A DNA stretch of 64,000 bases from Arthrobacter sp. M4 (GTDB taxonomy: Bacteria; Actinomycetota; Actinomycetes; Actinomycetales; Micrococcaceae), in assembly GCF_020251205.1 (NCBI RefSeq), contig NZ_JAIWYX010000010.1, positions 1 to 64,000 of the forward strand, written 5' to 3'. Below are positions 9,886-18,490 of the stretch, in pieces. The notes below the pieces were generated by a model, which was given only the letters and a program-made list of their open reading frames with translations, was not told the DNA's origin and made no database searches. Position 1 is the stretch's first letter. Each line of letters begins with the position of its first letter. The position numbers were made by a program, and so were the translations under genes.

Positions 9886-10533
9886 ATGGTGCTGGACGTT
9901 CAATGGGCCATTGCCTGGCTGACGCTCTCAGCCAAGGCCATGACTGAACACAGGGAAGAACTCATTGAGCTGGACCGTGCAATCGGCGACTCGGACCATG
10001 GCGAGAACATGGACCGTGGCTTCCAAGCCGTTGTGGCCAAACTGGCTGAGACTCCGCCCGAGACTCCCGGCGCTGCTCTGAAACTCGCCGCCATGGCGTT
10101 GATGTCCAAGGTGGGAGGAGCCGCGGGACCGCTGTACGGGACGGCATACCTGCGCGCCGCCACTTCCATGGGTGACGCCACAGAGCTCGACGGCGGCGCG
10201 CTGGCCACTGCCCTTGAAGCCGCGCGGGACGGCATTGTGGCCCGCGGCAAGGCAGAGCTCGGCGACAAGACCATGGTGGACGCTTGGAGTCCGGCTGTGG
10301 AGGCTGCGCAGGCGGCAGCTGTAGACGGACCCGGTCCCGTCCTCCGGGCTGCCGCTGAAGCCGCAGCAGCAGGCGCCGTGGCCACCGATCCGTTGGTTGC
10401 CCGCAAGGGCAGGGCCAGCTACCTGGGCGAACGCAGCGCCGGCCACCGTGACCCCGGGGCCGCGTCCACCGCCCTGCTGCTCAAGGCGGCCGCAGACGCT
10501 GCAGGAGAGACGCTCCCGGAGAGCCCGGAATGA
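9886..10533 (+). CDS. dhaL: PTS-dependent dihydroxyacetone kinase, ADP-binding subunit
   Basis: 215 aa. DhaL keeps a tightly bound nucleotide that is rephosphorylated in place by DhaM. The Mg/nucleotide-binding aspartates are seen in LDRAIGDSDHGENM (D30, D35, D37). Gly-rich loops such as SKVGGAAGPLYG complete the site. The ATG at 9886 lies 2 bp after the dhaK stop, and the stop overlaps the dhaM start by 4 bp, so the three subunits are translated from one message. Confidence 0.94.
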   Translation: MVLDVQWAIAWLTLSAKAMTEHREELIELDRAIGDSDHGENMDRGFQAVVAKLAETPPETPGAALKLAAMALMSKVGGAAGPLYGTAYLRAATSMGDATELDGGALATALEAARDGIVARGKAELGDKTMVDAWSPAVEAAQAAAVDGPGPVLRAAAEAAAAGAVATDPLVARKGRASYLGERSAGHRDPGAASTALLLKAAADAAGETLPESPE

Positions 10534-11249
10534 CAGTGAGCTTGGTGGTGGTCTCGCACAGCTCCAAAATTGCCTCGGGCGCCGTTGACCTTGCCGCCCA
10601 AATGGCGCCCAATGTTGTCCTCGCTGCCGCGGGCGGCACAGACGACGAACGGATTGGAACCAGCCTGGAGAAGGTTATGGCGGCGCTGGACGAAGCGCTC
10701 GCCCGTTCAGCCGGAGACGGCGTTGTTGTCCTCACCGACCTTGGATCGGCCGTGATGACAGCGGAATCAGCGCTGGAGTTCTCCAGCACGCCTGAACAAA
10801 TCCTGCTGGCTGATGCTCCGCTCATCGAGGGCCTTGTTGCGGCGGCGGTGGCAGCTGAATCCGGCGAACCACGTGACGCAGTCAAAGCCGCAGCTGAGGC
10901 TGCGGGCGCCGCATGGGCAGGTACCGCCGTCGGAGTTGGGAACGGTGACGGCGTCACAGGGGCGGGAACGGTTCCCGAAGGTCCGCTGGAAACCGGGGAA
11001 TTCGAACTCATCAATCCCATGGGGATGCATGCCCGCCCGGCGGCAAAGATCGCAGGAGGGCTGTCCTCACTGGATGCTTACGTCACTGTCAACGGCGTTG
11101 ATGGAACGTCGATTATGGCGCTGATGGCGCTCGCGGTCCGCCAAGGCGGAACGTTGCGTGTCGAGGCCAGAGGCGCCGACGCTGAACGGGCAGTGAGGTA
11201 CGTGGGAGGGCTGGTGGCCAGGGGTTTCGGAGAGATCCAGGCACAGTGA
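10530..11249 (+). CDS. dhaM: Dihydroxyacetone kinase phosphotransfer subunit (EIIA-HPr fusion)
   Basis: 239 aa. DhaM passes phosphate from the PTS to DhaL. Residues 1-130 are the EIIA(man)-like domain with phospho-acceptor H10 in VVSHS; residues 155-239 are an HPr domain with H167 in GMHARPA. The two are joined by a Gly/Ala linker. The enzyme I domain found in some DhaM proteins is absent, so general enzyme I must be encoded elsewhere. It overlaps dhaL by ATGA. Confidence 0.93.
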   Translation: MTVSLVVVSHSSKIASGAVDLAAQMAPNVVLAAAGGTDDERIGTSLEKVMAALDEALARSAGDGVVVLTDLGSAVMTAESALEFSSTPEQILLADAPLIEGLVAAAVAAESGEPRDAVKAAAEAAGAAWAGTAVGVGNGDGVTGAGTVPEGPLETGEFELINPMGMHARPAAKIAGGLSSLDAYVTVNGVDGTSIMALMALAVRQGGTLRVEARGADAERAVRYVGGLVARGFGEIQAQ

Positions 11250-11299
11250 GGACGGTCGGCGGCTGATTGGCTGCGGGTGCATTCCGATTCAGCTTGGGC

Positions 11300-11788
11300 T
11301 CAGGCCTGCCTCAAACCCTTGGCGTCCAGGAGCAGGTTGGCCGTTAAGACCTTGCCGCACTGCAGGCCGAACGGATACGTCTCCTTGGGCTTGAAGGTCA
11401 ATGTCCGGACAGGCAATCGGGCGCCGCTGCTGCCGGTCCCAGTGAGCGTGGCAGCAATTGGTTCCTCGGTTAGCGCATCCATCCAAAGTTGGCCGTGGAG
11501 GGTTCCGTCCGGGGAGGAAGTCGCTGAGCAGACACCCTCCGGCTTATCGCGGCAGCCTTGGTCGATTGGCGTGGTACCCGGCATCAGCTCAAGTTCACCT
11601 TCTTTGCACGTGCCGGACTGGCACGCCTCCAGGTGGAGGGTCCGCACAAACGGTACATAACTCTTTTGCACAGTCACACTGACCACGGGCGCCTGTGCGA
11701 TGGCCGGGCACGGCGTAATCTGGGGCACACAGGCCGTGGCCAGAGGGGCCATGAGGGCCAGGGCCGCTGCCAACCGAAGGGTGCGCAT
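11300..11788 (-). CDS. Putative lipoprotein
   Basis: 162 aa. A signal peptide with lipobox LATAC places the acylated Cys at residue 20, so the mature protein should be anchored outside the membrane. Four further cysteines (CQSGTC, GCRDKPEGVC) could form disulfides. No enzymatic motif was recognised. It converges on dhaM and lies downstream of mutY in the same direction, with a 230-bp gap in which I see nothing. Confidence 0.75.
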   Translation of the reverse strand: MRTLRLAAALALMAPLATACVPQITPCPAIAQAPVVSVTVQKSYVPFVRTLHLEACQSGTCKEGELELMPGTTPIDQGCRDKPEGVCSATSSPDGTLHGQLWMDALTEEPIAATLTGTGSSGARLPVRTLTFKPKETYPFGLQCGKVLTANLLLDAKGLRQA

Positions 11789-12018
11789 GCTTTAGCGTAG
11801 ATCCGCGCAAGCCCCCTTATCCGGGCCGTGGTACATCTGGCCCCACATCGTTATTCCGTCGAATCGATGATGCAGATTCGTGCAGAAGCCGATGCCGATT
11901 TGTTTGGATCCCGATGCTGTTTTGCAATCGGATCATGACCGGATGCGGCCAGCGCTCGCCGCAAGTGGCGAGGGTCGCCGGAGTTGGTCAGGGCACTGAC
12001 GAAGGACCTGGACGAGAT

Positions 12019-13107
12019 TCAGGCTGGGAGGCGGAGCCCACCGTCGTGCTCTTCTGCCAGGCCGTCGGCCAGCAGGCCGTCAAGGGCCCGCTCAAGCTGT
12101 TCCGGAGCGGGGTTGAGCCGATGCAGGGCAGCCAGTGGGATCGCCACGCCATCCGGGGCGAAACCCAGGTCCGCGGGGGAAGTGCCGAAGGCCTCACGGA
12201 TCACCGGCGAGCTTGCTGACCTGAGGACGGCCATCACGGCGCCGCGCACCTGTCGGTCGGTGCCGTGCCAGGCCTGGCCCTTGGGTGTGTAAGTCGGAGG
12301 AGGTTCGCCCGCTGCCAGCCAAGCACACGATGGACGCACGGGGCATTCCTGGCACTTGGGCGCCCGCGCAGTGCATACCAAGGCACCTAATTCCATAACG
12401 GCCGCATTCCAACGAACGGAAAGCTCTTGATCCTGTGGGAGCAAGGAGTCGGCCAGGCGCATCTCGGCAGCTGCCAAGGATTGCGAGGGCAGGGCGAGAC
12501 CGGAGATGAGCCGGGCGTGGACGCGGCGGATGTTGGTGTCCACCACCGTGGTCCGCTGCCCGAAGGCGAAAGCAGCCACCGCGGCAGCAGTGTAGGAACC
12601 GACGCCGGGAAGACCCAGGAGGTGGTCGAAGTCCGCGGGCACCTCGCCATTGTGTTCGTCCCGGATGGCAACGGCGGCGGCATGGAGGCGGAGCGCACGC
12701 CGCGGATAGCCGAGCCGGCCCCAGTGCCGCACGGCTTCGCCCGGGGCTTCTGAGGCAAGGTCGGCCGGAGTTGGCCAACGTTCCATCCAGTCCTGCCACA
12801 CCGGCAGGACCCGAACCACTGGTGTCTGCTGCAGCATTACCTCGCTGACGAGGATCCCCCAGGCGGAGCAGTCCGCGGACCGCCAGGGGAGGTCCCGCGC
12901 AATGCCTGAGAACCACGACGTGACGTCCCGGTGCATGGTTGCCAACTCGCCAGGTTCGGCTGGCAGAGCAGGAGAAGCTACGACGGCGGGCGGAATCACC
13001 GCTGCAGGCGCAGCGGAGGCGGCTGATTGCTTGGCGCGAGAGCGACTAGCGGAGTTCGGCCGTGCGGCGTCTCTGCCAGAGTTCAAGTCTCGATCATCGA
13101 TGAGCAT
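12019..13107 (-). CDS. mutY: A/G-specific adenine glycosylase
   Basis: 362 aa base-excision repair enzyme that removes A opposite 8-oxoG. The catalytic Glu region SEVMLQQT, the helix-hairpin-helix LPGVGSYTAAAV, the catalytic Asp in VVDTNIRR and the 4Fe-4S ligands C-x6-C-x2-C-x5-C (from CTARAPKC) are all present. The C-terminal NUDT-like domain is short. The ATG at 13107 has GGGGAGGAGG upstream; the frame continues farther but without such a site. About 60 N-terminal residues are an Ala/Pro/Ser-rich extension of low complexity. Confidence 0.93.
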   Translation of the reverse strand: MLIDDRDLNSGRDAARPNSASRSRAKQSAASAAPAAVIPPAVVASPALPAEPGELATMHRDVTSWFSGIARDLPWRSADCSAWGILVSEVMLQQTPVVRVLPVWQDWMERWPTPADLASEAPGEAVRHWGRLGYPRRALRLHAAAVAIRDEHNGEVPADFDHLLGLPGVGSYTAAAVAAFAFGQRTTVVDTNIRRVHARLISGLALPSQSLAAAEMRLADSLLPQDQELSVRWNAAVMELGALVCTARAPKCQECPVRPSCAWLAAGEPPPTYTPKGQAWHGTDRQVRGAVMAVLRSASSPVIREAFGTSPADLGFAPDGVAIPLAALHRLNPAPEQLERALDGLLADGLAEEHDGGLRLPA

Positions 13108-13291
13108 TCCATCCCTCCTCCCCGGATTGTGGCCAGCCAACACTGGAATTCCGCTGTCCACTGTAGTTGACGCTGTGTGGCACATGCCGTGGCAGGCACA
13201 GCGGCTGATGACAAAAGTCATATCCCGCGGGATCAGGGCTGCGCGGCGTGGTGCGGCCGTGAGATGCCCGACGCCTCTCTAGCCTAGAAGA

Positions 13292-14014
13292 ATGGTCAAT
13301 CAGGGCAGGTCACGGGCAAGCGGGCGCACACCGCGGGCCGCCACGTCGCCTGTCCGATCGCGAAAGTCATCCGGTCGGCAGCCGGAACGGCGCCAGAGCC
13401 CGGCCGTTTACCGCCGTCGACGTTTGTTTGTGGGTGTCCTGCTGCTTCTGGTGCTGTCTGTTGTGGCTAGCGGTGTAGCGGCGGCGAGCGGGATCCTGCG
13501 TGGCGGAACCCAGCCAGTGGTGTCCCAAAGCGGGACGGGCACATCCGGCCAGGGAAGTAGTTCCGGAGGTCAGGGCGCCGCCCAAGGGCAGTCCCCGGTG
13601 ACAGCAACCCCCACGCCGAGCTCGGGCTGCGACTTGAGCCAGGTGTCCGTTACCGCGTCGACAGACAAGGCCACCTACGCGCCTGGCGAAAACCCGCTGC
13701 TGAGCCTCAAAGTAACCAATGATGGTTCGGTCCCTTGCGACGTCAATCTCGGCACGTCCCAGATGGAATTCGCCATCATGAGTGGTGCTGACCGGATCTT
13801 CTCTTCCCGCGACTGCCAGGCCGCAAGCGAGGACCTCATCAAAACAATCCAGCCCGGCAAGAGCGAGACCGCAAACTTCCCCTGGGAAAGGAACCGGACA
13901 GTGGAGGGCTGCAGTCCTGTGGCGGCCAAACCCGGCGGCGGCGGGGCTACCTACGTATTCACCGCCAAACTCGGCAACAAGCAGAGCCAAAAAGCGGTCT
14001 TCCAGCTCGGCTAG
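13292..14014 (+). CDS. Membrane-anchored exported protein, unknown function
   Basis: 240 aa. A basic cytoplasmic N-terminus of about 42 residues is followed by one transmembrane helix (about 46-68), a Gly/Ser/Gln-rich linker and an extracytoplasmic beta-rich domain from about residue 110 with paired Cys. The pattern resembles BsuPI-like or DUF4232-like immunoglobulin-fold domains, but I cannot assign it firmly. The stop codon TAG at 14012 is inside the first unit of the 90-bp tandem repeat shared with the 3' end of disA. Confidence 0.75.
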   Translation: MVNQGRSRASGRTPRAATSPVRSRKSSGRQPERRQSPAVYRRRRLFVGVLLLLVLSVVASGVAAASGILRGGTQPVVSQSGTGTSGQGSSSGGQGAAQGQSPVTATPTPSSGCDLSQVSVTASTDKATYAPGENPLLSLKVTNDGSVPCDVNLGTSQMEFAIMSGADRIFSSRDCQAASEDLIKTIQPGKSETANFPWERNRTVEGCSPVAAKPGGGGATYVFTAKLGNKQSQKAVFQLG

Positions 14015-14280
14015 GCCGGGGTTCCGCCTGAGCAATCGACCTCTAGAGGAACCTATCCAGGAGGCTGGCCTCGGCCATCCTGCTAAGGCCCTCGCGCACA
14101 CTAGGCCGGAGTTCCGGCTGAGTAGTCGACGACTAGAGGAACCTATCCAGGAGGCTCGCCTCGGCCATCCTGCTAAGGCCCTCGCGCACACTAGGCCGGG
14201 GTTCCGGCTGAATAGTCGACGACTAGAGGAACCTATCCAGGAGGCTGGCCTCGGCCATCCTGCTAAGGCCCTCGCGCACA
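14011..14280. repeat. Three tandem 90-bp repeats at the convergent 3' end of disA
   Basis: CTAGGCCGG begins units at 14011, 14101 and 14191, an exact 90-bp period. The unit at 14191-14280 contains the true last 19 codons and stop of disA (minus strand). The two outer units are copies of that coding end plus about 32 bp of spacer. Unit 1 carries the stop codon of the facing gene. Copies differ at few positions, mainly in unit 1. Confidence 0.95.
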
Positions 14281-15299
14281 GTGCGGGCGCGCTGGTCACC
14301 GATGCCGTCCACGGTCATGAGGTCCTCTATGGTTGCAGCCATCAGGTTTTGCAGACCACCAAAATGGTCCACGAGCCTGTCCGCCACCGCTCGTGGGACT
14401 GATTTCAGCCCGGACAGGAGACGGTAGCCGCGGGGCTGCACAACGGCGTCGAGGTTTTCAACGCCTCCGGCGAAACCGATGATCCCGGCGATCTTGCTGA
14501 GGTCGATTAACTCCGTGGGGCCGAGGTTCGTCAGGGCACTTACGGCCTCTTCGATCTCGTCCGGAGTGGCGTTGAGTCCCGCGTAGTCGCGAATAACGAC
14601 GTCGCTTCCAGGGCCTCGCCCAACGGTCAGCTCCTCCAGCTGGAGGGAAAGGAGCCTGCCGTCTTCGCCGAGTTCAAGCACATAACTGGAGATCTCCTCG
14701 GAGATGCGGCGAACCATTTCCTGGCGCTGCAGTGTGACTGAAACGTCCCGAATGGTGACCATTGCCTCGATCTCCAACGCGGAGAGGGAACTGGTGACCT
14801 GGTCCAAGCGCGCCCGGTAGCGCTCCAAGGTAGCGAGGGCTTGGTTGGCCCTGGCCAGGACTTTCTCGGAACCCTCCAGGACATGGCGAAGGCCGTTCAC
14901 GTACAGGGCGATAATCTGCATCGACTGGCTGACCGAGATCACGGGAACGCCGGTCTGAATAGCCACACGCTCGGCGGTTCGGTGCCGGGTGCCTGATTCC
15001 TGGGTCTCGATACTGGCATCGGGGACCAGTTGCACCGCAGCCCGCACGATGTTGCTGGCGTCCTTGTCGCAAATGATGGCGCCGTCCATCTTTGCCAGTT
15101 CCCGAAGCCTGGTGGGTGAGAACTCGATCCCGATATCGAAGCCGCCCGAACAGATCGAATCGATGGTCCTGTCCGAACCGAGGACGATGAGGGCACCTGT
15201 CCGACCCCGCAGGATGCGTTCAAGGCCGTCACGCAGCGGCGTTCCGGGAGCAACTCTGCCCAGCGTCGCCTTGAGCGCTTCCTCGGGGCTTCGAGCCAT
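14223..15299 (-). CDS. disA: Diadenylate cyclase DisA (c-di-AMP synthase)
   Basis: 358 aa. It makes c-di-AMP from two ATP and scans DNA for damage. The DAC domain has the catalytic DGA (residues 72-74) and RHR (105-107); a central helical spine and a C-terminal helix-hairpin-helix DNA-binding domain (VDGIGDQRART) complete the family plan. The ATG at 15299 is preceded by AAAAGGA; the frame is open upstream without a site. Its neighbour radA encodes the usual partner that restrains DisA activity. The last codons lie in the 90-bp repeat. Confidence 0.96.
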   Translation of the reverse strand: MARSPEEALKATLGRVAPGTPLRDGLERILRGRTGALIVLGSDRTIDSICSGGFDIGIEFSPTRLRELAKMDGAIICDKDASNIVRAAVQLVPDASIETQESGTRHRTAERVAIQTGVPVISVSQSMQIIALYVNGLRHVLEGSEKVLARANQALATLERYRARLDQVTSSLSALEIEAMVTIRDVSVTLQRQEMVRRISEEISSYVLELGEDGRLLSLQLEELTVGRGPGSDVVIRDYAGLNATPDEIEEAVSALTNLGPTELIDLSKIAGIIGFAGGVENLDAVVQPRGYRLLSGLKSVPRAVADRLVDHFGGLQNLMAATIEDLMTVDGIGDQRARTVREGLSRMAEASLLDRFL

Positions 15300-15593
15300 G
15301 GGTGGTCCTTTTCGAAGGGTGCTGGCCGGGGCCCGCAGTAATGTGCCAAGTCCGCCTCCGCCGGCGGGAACACAAAAATGCCGTGGCGGCGGCATTCACC
15401 ATGATAGAGGTTTGAGGGGTCTTTAACCGCACCAGCAAGCCTCAAAGTGCCCCAAAATCGCCATGCCGGAGGGGCCGGGGAAACGCGTTCGACGGCGGGA
15501 GTGAAGTTGTGCATTTTGCCGCCGCCCTTTGGGGCCAGGTCACTAATCGACCTGGGCGAATGTGCGGCTTGCGGACGCCACCTCCGCTCACAC

Positions 15594-17036
15594 CTACGCC
15601 GGTCCGCGCTGCTTGGGCCTCAGGTATGTCACTTCGGCCAGCGGTTCAGCAGGCGCCGGGGTCTTGCCGAACAGCAGGTCCAGAGCCTCCGCAAGATGGC
15701 CCACTTCCCGTACTGACATGCCGTTGGGCACGGGCCCGGGACCGTTGGGGCTTGCGGGCACCACGGCGTGCGTGAACCCGAGGCGCTGGGCCTCCTGGAT
15801 CCGTTGGTTGATTCCGGGCACCGGACGCACCTCTCCCGCCAATCCCACCTCCCCGAAAGCGATCAGCCGCTGGGGAAGGGCCATCCGCGCCTTGGCCGAC
15901 GCCACGGCCAAGGCAACGGCCAAGTCAGTTGCCGGTTCGCTCAACTTCACGCCGCCCACGGTGGCAACGTAGGAATCGTCTTTGTGCAGTTGGCAGCCGG
16001 CCCGCTGCTGCAGGACCGCCAGCAGCATGGCAACCCGGCTGGATTCGAGTCCGCTGGTGGCCCGGCGAGGCTGGGCGTTTGGGCTTTCGGCCAGCAACGA
16101 CTGCACCTCGGCAAGCAGAGGGCGCCGACCCTCCATGGTGACCGTGACACACGTTCCGGACACAGGCTCCCGCGTCCTGGTGACAAACAGCCCGGTGGGG
16201 TCGGCAAGTCCCTCGATCCCGGCTTCAGTGAGGTCGAAGCAACCCACCTCATCCGTGGTTCCGTAGCGGTTCTTCACGGCCCTTAGCAACCGCAGCCTGG
16301 AGTGGCGTTCGCCTTCGAACTGGCACACAACGTCCACAAGGTGTTCCAGCAGTCGCGGCCCGGCGATGGACCCATCCTTGGTCACGTGCCCCACAAGTAG
16401 GGTTGTCATATTCCGGCGCTTGGCCGCTGCAATAAGCGAAGCAGCTACTTCGCGGACCTGGGAGACACCTCCTGCGCTCCCTTCGACGTCTGCGCTGCTA
16501 AGGGTCTGTACTGAGTCCACCACCAGCAGCTTCGGTTCGAGCTTCTCCACCTGCCCCAGCGCCTGTCCCAGGTCCGTTTCGGCCGACAGATACAAGGAGT
16601 GGGCCACGGCGTCGATCCGCTCCGCCCGCAGCTTCACCTGGGCAGCCGACTCCTCGCCTGTCACATAAAGGACTTCCTGGCCGGTGCTGGCGAACTTCGC
16701 GGCGACGTCCAGCAGGAGGGTCGATTTCCCCACCCCGGGCTCGCCAGCCAGCAGGATGACAGCGCCGGGCACCAATCCGCCGCCCAGGACACGGTCCAGT
16801 TCGTCCACACCGGTGGAGAGGAAAGCCGCCGTCGTCGCATCAACCTCGGCAATTCGGCGCGCTGGCTCCAAAACCGTTGTTGCCGCCGTCGTACGGGCAA
16901 CGGTAACGCCGGCCTCTTCCACGGTTCCCCAAGCCTGGCACTCGCCGCAGCGGCCCACCCACTTGGCGGTTGTCCAGCCGCATTCGGCGCACTTGTAGGC
17001 GGCTGCCTTGGAACTGCGGGAAGTCTTTGAAGCCAT
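15594..17036 (-). CDS. radA: DNA repair protein RadA
   Basis: 480 aa hexameric ATPase helping branch migration in recombination. A zinc finger (C16, C19, C30, C33) is followed by a RecA-like domain with Walker A GEPGVGKST (about 98-106), and a Lon-like C-terminal domain. The RadA signature motif reads KNRYG rather than the usual KNRFG, a conservative change. ATG at 17036 gives the standard MASKTS-type start. It lies upstream of disA in the same direction after a 294-bp gap in which I see no gene. Confidence 0.96.
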   Translation of the reverse strand: MASKTSRSSKAAAYKCAECGWTTAKWVGRCGECQAWGTVEEAGVTVARTTAATTVLEPARRIAEVDATTAAFLSTGVDELDRVLGGGLVPGAVILLAGEPGVGKSTLLLDVAAKFASTGQEVLYVTGEESAAQVKLRAERIDAVAHSLYLSAETDLGQALGQVEKLEPKLLVVDSVQTLSSADVEGSAGGVSQVREVAASLIAAAKRRNMTTLLVGHVTKDGSIAGPRLLEHLVDVVCQFEGERHSRLRLLRAVKNRYGTTDEVGCFDLTEAGIEGLADPTGLFVTRTREPVSGTCVTVTMEGRRPLLAEVQSLLAESPNAQPRRATSGLESSRVAMLLAVLQQRAGCQLHKDDSYVATVGGVKLSEPATDLAVALAVASAKARMALPQRLIAFGEVGLAGEVRPVPGINQRIQEAQRLGFTHAVVPASPNGPGPVPNGMSVREVGHLAEALDLLFGKTPAPAEPLAEVTYLRPKQRGPA

Positions 17037-17113
17037 GGACCCAACACTAGTGGCGGGGTCCGACATCCAAAGTGACGCGGCCTGGTCGGGGCGCCGGCGC
17101 CGTCGTCCGTTGG

Positions 17114-18241
17114 CTAAAGCGGCGGCAGGATGTCCCGGGCTTCCCGCGACTCCATTCCACTGGCCTCCAGCAAGTCAACCATCAGTGGCCTGAAGAGCAT
17201 CACCACGGTCTCGCCCTCCAGCCTTTGCACGTCCAGAAGTTTTGGATGCAGACGGGTGGCGATGTCCGACAACTCCTGGCGGGCGCCGCGCAAGTGGGTG
17301 CGCCGGACACCGTCGTGCACCTCTGCCAGGCCGAGGGACAGCTCATCGATAGCCGCGGCAGTTTCCTGGAGCACTTCGGAAATGCTGTCCGTTGCCTCGT
17401 CGGAGAGCGCGGTGTGGTTGATGGCACTGGTGAGCCGACGCGCGAAGACCCGGCTGTTACGTAGGGCAAGGTCGATGAAATCGAGCGATTGGGATAGTTT
17501 GGCGAGTTCCTCGCGGTGGCGGCGGTAGGCAGGTGCGAGGGTCGCCACTTCGTCCGAGGCGCGGAGGGTCTGGCGCATACGGTCGATCAGTGGCTGGCAG
17601 TTACGGCCGCGAATGAGGGCATGCCAGGCCTGTGTCGAGTCGCTGTGGATCATTGCCGATGCGCATTCGCGCAGGACTTCGGCGAGCTCATGCAGGATCT
17701 TCTTCATGTCCTGCCGCGGTTCGCGTCGGGGATCCTTGGGCATCAGCACCGTCACCAGGAGGGCAAAAACGCCCCCGACGACGGCGTCGAGGCTCCGCGT
17801 GAACGGCCCGCCGGCGGGCGCGGGAAGCAGGACGACCAGCAGGGATTGAAGTCCCAGCTGCGTGGTGAAGATGGTGCCGCTATCCAGGAAACGGGCGACG
17901 ACGATGGACAGGAAAAGAACGACGGCGGCCTGCCAGATCCCGGCCCCGAGCCAGTGGAGTAGGAGGTCGCCGATGACAATGCCCAGCGTGCAGCCCACAC
18001 CGACCTCGAGGACGCGCCGCAGCCGGGGATCCCGGGAGAAACCCAAGGCGATCAAGGAAGACGTTGCGGCGAAAAGGGGCCCTGTGTGGCCCAGAACGTA
18101 CTCAGCAAAGGCATACGCCCCTACGGCGCACGCAGTCATCTGAATGGCGGGAAGCAGTGAGTTCCTGGAACGGAGCAGGCCCGTCTTGAACCGCGTGCGC
18201 AGGTATTTCCGACTAGCTGCGAGTCCAAGCTGGGGGGCCAT
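17114..18241 (-). CDS. FUSC/ArAE-type membrane protein (putative aromatic acid exporter)
   Basis: 375 aa. The N-terminal half holds about five or six transmembrane helices, including the first segment around LPAIQMTACAVGAYAFAEYV and a DPRLRRVLEVGVGCTLGIVIG block typical of the FUSC/ArAE family. The C-terminal half (from about 175) is soluble and alpha-helical with heptad-like stretches. Proteins of this type export aromatic or other weak acids, but the substrate here is unknown. A single gene; radA lies just downstream in the same direction. Confidence 0.75.
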   Translation of the reverse strand: MAPQLGLAASRKYLRTRFKTGLLRSRNSLLPAIQMTACAVGAYAFAEYVLGHTGPLFAATSSLIALGFSRDPRLRRVLEVGVGCTLGIVIGDLLLHWLGAGIWQAAVVLFLSIVVARFLDSGTIFTTQLGLQSLLVVLLPAPAGGPFTRSLDAVVGGVFALLVTVLMPKDPRREPRQDMKKILHELAEVLRECASAMIHSDSTQAWHALIRGRNCQPLIDRMRQTLRASDEVATLAPAYRRHREELAKLSQSLDFIDLALRNSRVFARRLTSAINHTALSDEATDSISEVLQETAAAIDELSLGLAEVHDGVRRTHLRGARQELSDIATRLHPKLLDVQRLEGETVVMLFRPLMVDLLEASGMESREARDILPPL

Positions 18242-18347
18242 CCCACCAGTCTATTTGGCGGGACCCCCCACGCCGCGGACCGCTTTATTCCTGTGATGCA
18301 GCTAACGCAATATTGGGCGCGGCAATGTCATTCAATCGTCGGCCGCA

Positions 18348-18369
18348 GTTAACCTTCCGTTCACTTTGC
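18348..18369 (+). promoter_or_regulatory. PhoP box of the pst operon
   Basis: Two 11-bp direct-repeat units, GTTAACCTTCC and GTTCACTTTGC, abut each other, matching the actinobacterial PhoP half-site pattern (GTTCACC-like, 11-bp period). The site lies about 120 bp upstream of pstS. PhoPR itself is not in the window. Confidence 0.75.
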
Positions 18370-18490
18370 ACCACAAATTCCTTTACCTAGGCGCCATAGC
18401 TTCAATCAAGGTACTCAAACGTACGCATCGTTCGAAGGCCGACGTCTCCGGTTCGGCTCGCATCGAGAATCCCTGGAAGGGGTACATTCA

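Noticed and set aside
13367..14299. 310-codon minus-strand frame with repeated AGWPRPASWIGSS peptides
   Set aside because: The repeated peptides come from the 90-bp DNA repeat read in the wrong frame; disA is read in another frame.
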